Below, one piece after another: positions 55,366 through 64,000 of a stretch of 64,000 nt of DNA (positions are counted from its first letter, which is position 1; the number at the start of each line of letters is the position of its first letter). The notes below the pieces were generated by a model, which saw nothing but the letters and a program-made list of their open reading frames with translations, ran no database searches and was not told the origin of the DNA. Origin of the DNA: Rhizophlyctis rosea (lineage: Eukaryota > Chytridiomycota > Chytridiomycetes > Rhizophlyctidales > Rhizophlyctidaceae). A program made the position numbers and the translations under genes. The DNA lies in assembly GCA_027596075.1 (NCBI GenBank), contig JADGJC010000067.1:1-64000 (forward strand). The letters are read 5' to 3'.

Positions 55366-55890
55366 TCCGCCCTTGCACCTATTGCCCGGAATTTCTGGCC
55401 CCAAGCAGACCGCATCTCCGTAATACACTTTATCGGATGCAAGAAAGGATCCCAGACAGGGAGAAGAATGTTACTCTTGATGTTGCACCTGTTGCCCGGG
55501 ACTTCTAGCCTCAGACAGACCGCATCTCCATAAGACGCTTTTCCGGATCCATAAAGGATCTCAAACAGGGAAAGAATGTTAGTCTTGTGCGTGCGTGGGT
55601 CAAAGCCCCTTGAACCTGGTGTCGGTGTTTCGGGCCCCGTGCAGACGGCACCTCCGTTAGGTGCTTTTCGGATCCAAGAAGGATTTCCAGAAGGGAAAGA
55701 ATGTTAGGCTTGACGTGGGCCTCTTCTATCTGGCTTTCCGTCAAAATTGAAGCCCCTTGGACCTGATGTCGGTGTTTCGGGCCCCATGCAGACCGCACCT
55801 CCGTTAGGCGCTTTTTGGATCCAAAAGGATCTCAGGTGCAAGAAGTGTTCCGGCCGAAGCTTTTCCACCCAAGCAGGGAAAAGAAGTTAG
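55366..55890. repeat. Four-copy diverged tandem repeat, about 110-150 bp per unit
   Basis: Four successive units start near 55366, 55482, 55600 and 55740. Each contains a GCAGACCGCA(T/C)CTCC-like core, an 8-15 bp variable step with CTTTT, then a GGATCCA-type site, an AGGATCT/AGGATTT step, and an (A)GGGAAAGAATGTTAG(T/G)CTTG-like end. The third and fourth units are closest (TGTCGGTGTTTCGGGCCCC in both). The fourth carries an insertion. The unit holds no conserved open frame, so it looks like a non-coding satellite-type block. Confidence 0.85.
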
Positions 55891-56389
55891 TTTTGAATTG
55901 CGCTTGAGCTGTGGTCGAGGTCGTGAGTCTTGGACAGTCGTCGGAGCCCGACGGGGGTAGAGCGAGATTCGTGGATGCCTGGAACACAGGTCGAGCAAGG
56001 CCTGTGTATCACGAACATTGCTTCTAGCCACAGAGTGGACCAGGTTGATGCCCGGGATACACAGGATGCGGCGAAGTGTATGTTTTGGAAGGGTTTGATC
56101 GTGAGAACGGTCATTCGACCATCATCATAGGCCAGAATCTCGGATGGTGAACAGTCGTCAGGCGCTTCAAAGCTTTCGTAAGGTGTGGTGAGAACTGCGA
56201 TGATGAATTGTGAATTTGGATCAGCAAAAACAAATACGAGTGCACTCGATGAAGGCTTACCTAGCACGTCCGACTTATCAGAGGAAGTCCTTCAGAACAC
56301 CCACGCTCCACCACTTCGCGAAATGAGGTCTTGGTCGAGGCAAGCTTATCACACACAACCGCTTGCCCTCATTGTAACGCGGAAGTCAA

Positions 56390-56840
56390 CCTCTCCAAGC
56401 GGCAAAGTGAGACAATCAGGAGTTTCAACAAAAAGTCCCGTGCTAAGGCTACGGTACCGAAGTACACTACTGTAGCTATTCTCCTCACAATGGAGGGTGT
56501 GCATTCTTGCCGCCCATCGAAGCTGCTTCCCTTCTCATTTCGTGGTGGAGGTGTTTGGTGGCGTTGAAGGAGACGTAATCAAACTACAGAACTGGTGGGA
56601 GCCCCCTCCCTATCCATACTGAGCGCAGAAGTACTCAGACTGCCGGGATGCAAGGCAACGCCGACAAGAGTCCCTCTGCTCGCGCGCGGAACTCCCTTTT
56701 GACAACAAGGCGGGACAATCGGGAATATCAACAAAAAGCCCCGTGCTACAATCACTCAGTAAAGCCAGAGATCTTCCTCTAACAGAGGAGGTGCACATGT
56801 TATATTGTCAAAAGATTGTACACATGCTCCAGCTTGAATC
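56390..56840. repeat. Two-copy diverged duplication, about 310 bp apart
   Basis: A segment GACAATCAGGAGTTTCAACA, continuing AAAAGTCCCGTGCTA, at about 56411 recurs as GACAATCGGGAATATCAACA, continuing AAAAGCCCCGTGCTA, at about 56719. Sequence on both sides also matches loosely: a GGAGG(T/G)TG(T/C)GCA motif follows each copy about 70-80 bp further. Non-coding. Confidence 0.7.
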
Positions 56841-57389
56841 CAGATCTTATGCTTCACACTCTGTGGTTAGGCGCGGAGAGTGTAGGCACGTTCGACCGAC
56901 CGTACGTATCAGAACTTCACGAAAGTTGTTGAGTGTCGTCCGATGACAGTGGGAGAATGTTGCAGGATGAATTGTGTCGCGAGTGGAAGGAGGCAACAAG
57001 AATGAAGCCCAATTCAAGGTTGAGGGCTTGCACCCGGATCTGGATGAATGGAAGGCTTGAATCGCGAATGGATCGACGTCATTATTGGAGGCACGGGCAT
57101 ACCAAAACTCCGCCACATCCGACTGATATGAATGTAAACAACACTTTGTGGCGTGCAACCTTCACTCAACCTAATAGTCCTAATCTTAGATATAAGCAGC
57201 ACCCAGGTCGCAATTTGCTCCTCACCTGAGTGCACAGCGAGGTCCAACAGCCTACTCATACTGATCAGGAAGTGAGGTAGGTGAGGCTCAAGGGTTGGCG
57301 CAGCCAGCAGTAATTCGTTTACTTCCTGCACCCCTTTCCTGCACCCCTTCATACTCACCCAGCTTTCTCCGCAGCCGAACTTGGACGAG

Positions 57390-60300
57390 ATGCTCGCGTC
57401 ACACGTCGACCAAAACCTTGGGAATGCTTCGGATGCTTCGCTCCCACCCCACCCGCCACTCCCTCGACCTACTCCCCGCAAAGCGCCGCCTGCAGTCCCC
57501 GTCAAACCTCCGACCCTAGCAGCACGAAAGATCAGACAACGCGCCCGGCTCTCCACAGCAACGTTTTCATCCTACACCCCTACGGACGTCAGAGCTTCGT
57601 CTTACGATTACTTCCAAGGATGGTCTGGCCGCCAATCTTCGGCTGGAGAGAGATCGGGGAATGAGGGTGAGGATGATGAACAGCGGGGTCGACAAGGGGC
57701 GGTTGCTGCGGATGGCCAGAGCACGGAATCCGCAAGCGTTACACGCGCACTAGGAGAGTATGCTGTTGATGCTCCTTTACCCAAGCCGACACCGGCGCGG
57801 CTAGCCGATATCCGACGAGGTATGCTGGTGTGTTATGACTCTATCCGAAGAACTTGGCTGATCAAATCTTAGAATCGATGACAAGCTCGCCTAGCCCCTA
57901 CATCCAAAGCACACCTCCCAAATTCCCGACGCCAACCCCACCTCCACTTCCCTATATACCGGCACCCTCTCCAGCTTTGTCCGATCAGACTATACATCCT
58001 GCCGCTGCCGGCACCCCAACTTCCGAACTTCGACCTGAAGCAACGACTCCGACCCGTACTCGCATCAGATCTTCATCACGAGGATCATGGCGGTTCCGCA
58101 ACTCGGTCCACACCGGAAACGACGTGCGGGACATGACAGGAGAGGAAGCCATCTTATCCAATGTCTTCACTGGAGCTTTAGGCTTCGAGGTCGCCGAACC
58201 ACTCCTTGATAATGAGGAAACGGAGGTCGTGCCCGTGTACGCGGGTGTCGCCTTGTTCGACTTTGACGCAGATCCTGAATTGCCGCAAACGGTTTCGCTT
58301 CGGAGTGGGGAGAAGTTGATAGTTTACGGAGCTAGGAATATTCGCAACACAGTGTTGGGAAACCGTGAATCTGCAGTTGAGGAATTGGATTTTATCAAGG
58401 AAGTGGAAGTGTCGAATGGATGGGCACAGGTCGAGCTAGGAGATGGTCGGATAGGGTTTGCTCCTGTTGAGTACATTCAGGTATTGCTTCAAAAGGTGAT
58501 GAGGCGTGCCGCCTGTTTGTTAACAACAACCTTACAGCTCTCCACGGAGGGAACCACGCCATCAACGCCAGCTGAAGGAGTTACACTTGAATTTGCGCTC
58601 ACCGATCACTATTCACCTGGTCGTAACCACTCTCCGTCCTCCAACGAGTCCCCGAACAGTACCATCCGCGATGCTCATCACACATACGAGTCGATCGGCG
58701 TGCCACCCGATGTTGATAAATTCGTCTTTGGCGTAGGGTCGTTGCGGGAACCGAGCATCACCTCGCCTACCAGTTCGCAGGAAAGTTTGGCGTATCCTTC
58801 AGCCATGAGCTCTTTGTCGACCAAGTCGGCTATGTTGACATCGAAGGTTGCGACGGGGTTCAGACGAGCTTGGTCGTCTTGGTTTTCGGGCAATAGTGTC
58901 AATGATTTCATTACGAAGGGGGTGGGCGTGGATGTTAAGGGGCCTAATTTGTTTGATTCGGATGAGGAAGAGACTGGCAGTGTTCGACGACTTTCGAATG
59001 CTAGGGTGGGAGATATGAAGTGGCATGAGAAGCATTATTTGAAGGTTGGTCTTTACGACGGTCTTTTGATGGGTTTGTTTGTAAACACCGCATCGCAGCC
59101 AGGACCGGTTTGGCAGGCGCAGACGCCACCATACTCCGTGACGATACGGACCCCTGAACGACGTCGTCGCGTCTCTGTCGAATCATCTCAATCAACGGCA
59201 CAGAATACCATTCTGGAAGAATTTGTTGTGTATAAAATCGTCACATGGGTAAGGGAAGATCTGGGTGGCTCTTTCGCCGTAGCAGGGAATTTCAATTCGT
59301 TCCATCAGTTCCCAGAAGATCTCTCGGCTTCATCAGCCACCTATACCACGGAACATACCACATATACCTCAGTGACAGTCGACCGACGATACAGGGACTT
59401 CGAATGGCTCCACGAACGACTCCTCCTCCGCTTCCCCCACCCCGTCATCGTCCTCCCCACCCTCCCCAAAAAGCACATGGCAAAACGGTTCGACCCATCA
59501 CACGTCGAAACCAGGCGAAGAGCGCTAGAAAGATATCTTAACTGCCTGGCTCGTCACCCGCTGTTGAGGAACGAGGAAGCTGTTATGTTGTTTTTAAGTT
59601 CGGGAGGGTTGACGACGGGGGGTGTTTTGGCGAAGCAGATGAAGATTGCTAAAGCTGTTGAGGGAGAATGTTCTGCTTTGCTTGATGATGCTACGGTTGT
59701 GGTGGAGGATGAGGAGTGGGCGAGGGCTATGAGTCAGTATGATGGGGATCATGCGGGGGAGCAGAGTCGGCCGGGGCCTGCGAGGTTTTTTGCGAGGGTG
59801 CAGAGTGGGGAGATTGGAGGGTTTGATTCGAGGTGGGTGTTGTCTTTGGATGGAGCTAAACGCTTGATGCTTGATTCTGACTTCGCGTGTGTCTCCAGCA
59901 AGGTGGAGTTGATGGAACGGTTTTCAGACCATATCGACATGATGGAGACGCGGTTGGAGGCGCTTTTGGAGGCGTCGTCGAAGCATCAGGCGCTAACATC
60001 GGGTAAGCTATTTTGCTCTTATGCAGATGGGGTGTGAGATGTGTAGTTTGATCATGTAAACCCAGATCTTGCCGTGCAATTTGAGGGCATGGCGCGAGCA
60101 TTGGAAGCCTTGGCGCGAGGCAGGGGAGAGGATAACAGGCGCGAGAGGGAGATCTGTTGGTGCTGGCGCCAAGGATGTATGGAATGTCATGAATTTTCTG
60201 CTTCGATGTTAGGCATTTCGAAGCAGATGCATGGGATTTCGGAGACGTTTGAGAGTCATGTGAGTTTTTCATATCTTTTGAGCTATCCTCGCGATATTAA

Positions 60301-60783
60301 AGAGTTAGTGGTTGTCTTGACATATTCATATCATGGATATTAGAGTTCGTCCGAGTTGGCTGTATTCAATGAAGCTGCGAGGGAGTATCAGGCGTTGATT
60401 ACTGGCTACAAGGTTTGTTCCTGCTTCCGCACATCCAATTATGGAAGCTTGCAACCACAAAATTTTCATCTCACCCATTCCACCACAACCAGTCCCTAGT
60501 CCAACTCTACGACATGGCCAACATCAAGTACGAGCAAATTCTATGCAAAGCAGAGGACTTCAACTCCTCTTCATCTGCTAATGATAATGAGATGAAAGCG
60601 CGGTTGGGGACAGTTATGAATGCAACTGCTGCGGAGGTTGGGAGGTTGCATGATGAGAAGGTTTATGGGTGGAAGCAGTGGGCGTTGGATTGGTTGGATG
60701 GGATGATTGCTAGTCAGGAGAAGGTGTTGCAGCAGATGAAGGCTGCGAGGGCTACGTTGGTTAGGGGAGATGATGGGGAGTGA
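57390..60783 (+). CDS. SNX9-type sorting nexin (SH3-PX-BAR)
   Basis: A membrane-bending adaptor of endocytosis and endosomal sorting. Exons 57390-57819, 57873-58480, 58538-60002 and later short ones. After a Pro-rich N terminus (PRPTPRKAPPAVPVKPP) an SH3 domain occupies about residues 262-345: GVALFDFDADPELPQTVSL and NGWAQVELGDGRIGFAPVEY. The PX domain (about 575-700) has VVYKIVTWVRED, the phosphoinositide-binding RRYRDFEWLHERLLLRFP and LPTLPKKHMAKRFDPSHVET, then RRRALERYLNCLARHPLL. A BAR-type helical C terminus follows (FSDHIDMMETRLEALLEASS; YKSLVQLYDMANIKYEQILC). The order SH3, PX, BAR matches SNX9/18/33; in SNX9 the SH3 is N-terminal, whereas here a long Pro/Ser tail precedes it. Two or three splice choices near 60.1-60.3 kb are uncertain. 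Confidence 0.9.
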
Positions 60784-61722
60784 GTGTGGAGGGTGTGTGG
60801 TGGGTTCGGGTGGGTAGGGGAGATACAGTTAGGACAGGTAGTGAGTAGGTAGAGATATGTAGGGATGTGTGAGCTAGGGGCTTGTGATGTAATTATTGGT
60901 CTGCTGCATGTTGTTGTAAATAGCCGTTATACCCTTCTTTTGCCAGAGTTACAATTATGGGTCAATTTTTGACCTTACCCGCCCTCGGTTCATCCGAAAT
61001 AGCTGCAATCTGTCATCATTGTGTTAATCTTACAAGCTCATGGAGTGGATAAAAAGGTGTCGACAGATAACAATAGCGTTATGCAGGACTTTGCGGCAAA
61101 ATGGTAGAGTGTGGTGAATGCGGTTGTTTATCAGCTGCAAGATCATGATCGACTTCTTCAACATCCGGAGATCCGGAAGAGCACGTGACTTTAGAGGGGC
61201 GGTGCTTGTGACTGGTCATATAATCATTTTGGGCCTTCCAGGGCATTCTGGCCAATCAGAGAGCGACACGAAAGGTTCTAAACTCCTGGCCCCGAGCTGT
61301 CGGTACACAGCGCGCGACATGGAGGACCCCTCCGACATTCCACTGCAGAGTCAACACAGACTTGATATCTTTTGACTTTGACTCAATTGAGACAAGGAAT
61401 GGCGCAGCTCCGAATCGCCAAGGACTGTATCATCTTGCTTGGGCCACTTTGCCTTCCATTCCACGGTTTTGATTTGATGCACTGTCGAACCCATATAAAG
61501 TCATACCATTAGTCCGCAACCCCCTGGCCAAAAAGTATTACAAAATATTCCATATGATTCCAAAGTGAAAACACCCATCAATAAGGTCCGAATTTGATCA
61601 CATTGCGAAACACTCCTCTGAAGGGCATTGACATAGCGTTTTAGCAGTAGCAGCATAGCCTCACGCATAGCGAACAGAATACCACTGCAACACCACTTGT
61701 CTCATACTCCCACCTGCACAGC
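60784..61722. other. Intergenic, upstream region of the HAC1-like gene
   Basis: 939 bp without a supported gene. A CCAAT pentamer lies at 61252-61256, about 470 bp upstream of the bZIP start codon; such boxes are common and its use here is not shown. Confidence 0.45.
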
Positions 61723-63275
61723 ATGGCAACGTTCAATCCACATGCCGGTCGTCTCCTTCCGCCTATAGGCTTGAGGGAAGTTCAACCCGGAACGGCCGCC
61801 GCACTTGGTGGATGGGAACCCGGAACTGTCGCCTTCCCAGACCTTGAGGACTTTGTCAGCCTGCTCAACTCTGCAACGCAGCCCCAACAGTCAGCCTTCA
61901 GCGCCGAAGCAAATGGAGTGTCCCTCGACCCCTTGGAGACCTTGCTCTTGTCGGCGGAGAACAGCCCGGCACCGGTTCTAGCCCAGCCGCCTTTGGACAT
62001 GGATTTCATCTTTGGTGATGTTGACCCGTTGTTTGGGTCATCGCCTTCGACTTTGTCTAGTGGGCAGCCGGCTTCACCACCGTATATGCAACCCCTCGAA
62101 AGGGATGCGGCTAGCGCGTCTCCTCCTGCTTCTGTCGCACCAGCACCTCATGGATCCCCCGCATCCGTTACATCTCACAATTCTTCTGAAGAAACAAATA
62201 CACAAGTAGCTTCTGCGCCTGCGGAAACTGGACGGAAACGGAAATTGACGCCCGAGGAGAAGGAAGAGAAGGATAAGAGAAGGTGTGTATTGATTGGCAA
62301 ATTCCATATCATATCATTCCTTGCGTACTAAATACACGTCAATCCCTCAGGGCAATCCGGAATCGTGCAGCCGCTCAGGAATCTCGAGACAAAAAGAAGA
62401 AGTACATGGAAGACCTAGAAAAGACCAATGCTTCGTTGCAACAACAAAATCAGCAACTGTCCTCCCGCCTCGAGAGCGTAGAAACCACCAATCAAACCCT
62501 CATGTCCCGCCTTGAAGACCTCGCCTCCCAACTCACCACCCTTCGATCTCAATTCCACAACGCAACCTCCCCAACATCCCTCCCCACACCAAACGCCACA
62601 TCCATCACCATCCCGCACCACCCATCGTCCGTCTCCGACGCGCTTGGCCTCTCCGACCCAGCAGCGGTCGCATCCCAGCAGCGGATATCGTCAAGCGCGA
62701 GGAACCGGACGAACCTTGCAACTATCTTCAGCAACCATACGATCACACAGCAGCAACAGCCACCCCTGTACAGTCACCGTTCCTACTCGACGAACGCGCC
62801 GTCCTCGATGGTTTCGACGACGACGCCTTTGTCGGTTACCAACCGGTCTTTACAACAGGTGGCCCCAGCTGCTTCGAACTCGATGCTGAACAACAACAGT
62901 ATGCAACAGGACCCATCAGCGACTACTCCACTGGTCTCGACCCAGGCTCACCCGCTGGCCTTCATCGTCGCGACGGCGATCTTGCACTCGATGGTCTCTA
63001 TGATCTCGAGGGCCAAGACGACGCCTACCGCGGCGGTGACCACTTCTGGTCGGCGGCAGACCTTGGGTTCAGACTTGTGGACGCCTGCTGAGGGGGGGTT
63101 GGGTGCTACAACGGCAACAGCCACCCCAGTTAAGAGAAAGGGGTTGGGACTTTTGCCGGATTTGAATGGATATGTGGCGCTTTCGACTAGCTCGAAGTTG
63201 TCGAATTTCCCTATTTTGAGGAGTATTTGGGAGAATAAGTTGGGGAGTGGGAAGACGGTTAGTTCTGCTGCTTAG
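61723..63275 (+). CDS. HAC1: HAC1/XBP1-type bZIP transcription factor with two alternative C termini
   Basis: Likely master regulator of the unfolded protein response. Exon 1 (61723-62282) encodes an acidic, Pro/Ser-rich N terminus and the start of the basic region, RKRKLTPEEKEEKDKRR. After a spliceosomal intron (GTGTGT ... CCTCAG) exon 2 continues AIRNRAAAQESRDKKKK, with the bZIP signature N-x2-AA-x2-S-R, then a zipper of seven heptads with Leu/Val at the d positions (LEKTNAS LQQQNQQ LSSRLES ...). The RKxLTPEEK...NRxAAQxxRDxKK pattern is close to XBP1. As read directly, the frame runs to TAG at 63275 (494 residues). If the 17-nt segment 62662-62678 is removed, it switches at residue 291 to another frame ending at TGA 63091 (427 residues) with an acidic tail starting ADIVKREEPDE. 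The gene symbol reflects functional analogy. Confidence 0.9.
62654..62686 (+). promoter_or_regulatory. Twin stem-loops of an IRE1-type cleavage site pair
   Basis: Hairpin 1: stem CGACC (62654-62658) with GGTCG (62666-62670), five perfect pairs, loop CAGCAGC (62659-62665). Hairpin 2: stem ATCC (62672-62675) with GGAT (62683-62686), four perfect pairs, loop CAGCAGC (62676-62682). Both loops are 7 nt and fit the IRE1 rule CNG|CAGN. Cuts after the third loop base would fall after 62661 and after 62678. The hairpins sit side by side, one base apart, downstream of the bZIP-coding region, as in XBP1 mRNA. Confidence 0.85.
62662..62678 (+). other. Candidate 17-nt non-spliceosomal intron
   Basis: The segment CAGCGGTCGCATCCCAG lies between the two predicted IRE1 cuts. 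It has no GT or AG splice logic and is too short for the spliceosome. Its length is 2 modulo 3, so removal shifts to the frame that starts ADIVKREEPDE and stays open for 136 codons. The known metazoan XBP1 intron is 26 nt, also 2 modulo 3, and filamentous fungal hac1 introns are near 20 nt. Confidence 0.82.
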
Positions 63276-63651
63276 ATAGCGGTTGGGACTTGCTGTTTTT
63301 TCTGTGGGGGAGTTGGGGTTGTATCATGATGAAAGGGTATTTGGCTGGTGGGCCATCCATTGTATTTGTTAGATTTATATCCCGATCTTTGTGTTGACCT
63401 CATATGCGGGTGCGCACCCAAAAAGGTGCTATGTATATACTTCATGAAATCAAAACTCTCTATCGCTGTGTATTCTGGTCTTTTGGAGCATGATTCGTTT
63501 TGTGTGCACTGTGGCATCTGCAATGCCACCACTTTCAATAAAGGGGCAGGCGCGTCTCATTTGTTTTGCAATTTGCATGCCATTCACATCAACCGACCTC
63601 ACGCCATCGACTCGTTTATCGGATAACAACTGTGACGCTACATTCAGCAGT
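63276..63651. other. Intergenic spacer before the 5S gene
   Basis: About 375 bp with no supported gene; it contains the 3' untranslated region of the HAC1-like gene. Confidence 0.5.
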
Positions 63652-63770
63652 ATCTACGGCCATACACACCAGAAAGCACCGGATCCCGTCTGATCTCCGA
63701 AGTTAAGCTTGTGATGGCGCAGTCAGTAATGTGGTGGGGGACCACACGGGAATACTGCGTGCTGTAGTTC
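63652..63770 (+). rRNA. 5S ribosomal RNA
   Basis: A 119-nt 5S rRNA. Helix I pairs CTACGGC near the 5' end with GCTGTAG at the 3' end. Conserved blocks are GGATCCCGTCTGATCTCCGA, AAGTTAAGC, AGTCAGTAATGTGGTGG, GGGACCAC and GGGAATACTGCGTGCTGTAG. The internal Pol III control region (box A, intermediate element, box C) lies in the AAGTTAAGC to GGGACC part. It stands alone, not within an rDNA unit, as in fungi with dispersed 5S genes. Confidence 0.95.
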
Positions 63771-63774
63771 TTTT
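63771..63774 (+). terminator. Pol III terminator of the 5S gene
   Basis: A TTTT run directly follows the 3' end of the 5S rRNA, the usual Pol III stop signal. Confidence 0.75.
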
Positions 63775-64000
63775 GCGCTTTCCATCAAATCGCCATCTGT
63801 GATTATCCATCAAAGCCTCTTCTTTTGCCTCCTTTTTGATGTAGCTTTTTGTTCCTTTGATCTAGTTGTGAGGCATGATTATAATCAAAGGCTTCAAAGC
63901 CCATCTTTTGCCCCCTCCCTTGGACAAACACTAGCAATCATATTCAAGATCAATACCTCATTCTCTTCTATTATCACGCATCTCTTGATTATCCTCCACA
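63775..64000. other. Right edge, no feature seen
   Basis: About 225 bp, T/C-rich in parts. A short TTTGCCTCCTTTTTGAT-type pyrimidine stretch occurs, but no gene is supported. Confidence 0.5.

Larger units (their letters stand above)
54695..57389. other. Long intergenic stretch with repeat clusters
   Basis: About 2.7 kb without a supported gene. Most of its structure is two sets of diverged local duplications (listed separately). Short frames inside follow the repeats and carry no recognisable domain. Confidence 0.5.

Noticed and set aside
60115..60245. An extra intron within the BAR region of the sorting nexin
   Set aside because: The GTGCTG to GTTAG option breaks the frame, so read-through was kept, although the local sequence (Trp/Cys-rich) is atypical for a BAR helix.
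62655..62690. A normal spliceosomal intron as the reason for the frame switch in the bZIP gene
   Set aside because: No GT-AG pair of workable length in this spot gives the same frame shift; the twin CNG|CAGN loops explain it better.

Overview
The window is nuclear DNA from a fungus, most likely a zoosporic (chytrid-type) lineage. Genes are split by many short GT-AG introns (about 50-100 nt), genes lie on both strands with short spacers, and the 5S rRNA gene stands alone near the right end. A SHIPPO/ODF3-type axonemal repeat protein (16710-18191, minus) and a giant PACT-domain MTOC protein (42442-50475, minus) point to an organism that builds flagella. The standard genetic code fits almost every gene.

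Layout. 0-5 kb: a four-TM protein with PPxY motifs (minus), a non-coding stretch holding a diverged tandem duplication, an unknown two-exon gene (minus) and Ctf8 of the alternative clamp loader (plus). 5.2-14.9 kb: one large minus-strand gene for the checkpoint kinase ATR/Mec1/Rad3, ending in a FATC domain. It shares a promoter region with FCF1/Utp24 (plus), an 18S rRNA-processing PIN nuclease. 16.7-20 kb: the SHIPPO gene and a small five-exon-type unknown gene. 21-24 kb: an unknown Zn-cluster protein. 24.5-29.5 kb: low-confidence fragments, flavocytochrome b2 (minus), and a divergent SAM methyltransferase. 30-35 kb: a minus-strand NXF/Mex67-type LRR protein with an in-frame TGA, and a Cys-rich unknown that may be its 5' part. 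35.5 kb: a tRNA-like gene. 38-41 kb: VTC4 polyphosphate polymerase. 42-50.5 kb: the PACT coiled-coil protein. 51-52 kb: WTAP/Mum2 of the m6A writer complex. 52.6-54.7 kb: an unknown, possibly MATH-like protein. 55-57 kb: diverged tandem repeats. 57.4-60.8 kb: an SNX9-type SH3-PX-BAR sorting nexin. 61.7-63.3 kb: a bZIP gene of HAC1/XBP1 type. 63.65 kb: 5S rRNA.

The most interesting signal is in the bZIP gene. Two adjacent perfect stem-loops, each with the 7-nt loop CAGCAGC (the CNG|CAGN rule of IRE1 sites), bracket a 17-nt segment (62662-62678). Removing it shifts the reading frame onto a second, acidic, otherwise hidden open frame of 136 codons that ends at 63091. The unspliced frame instead runs to 63275 and contains a hydrophobic stretch. 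This is the full sequence logic of an unfolded-protein-response HAC1/XBP1 switch, with an unusually short intron.

Besides that switch, the window combines genome-maintenance genes (ATR, Ctf8), RNA-processing genes (FCF1, WTAP), membrane and vacuole functions (SNX9-like, VTC4) and flagellar/MTOC genes. No operon-like logic is expected or seen. Exon borders were read by eye from splice consensus and frame continuity, so exact junctions can be off by a few bases.
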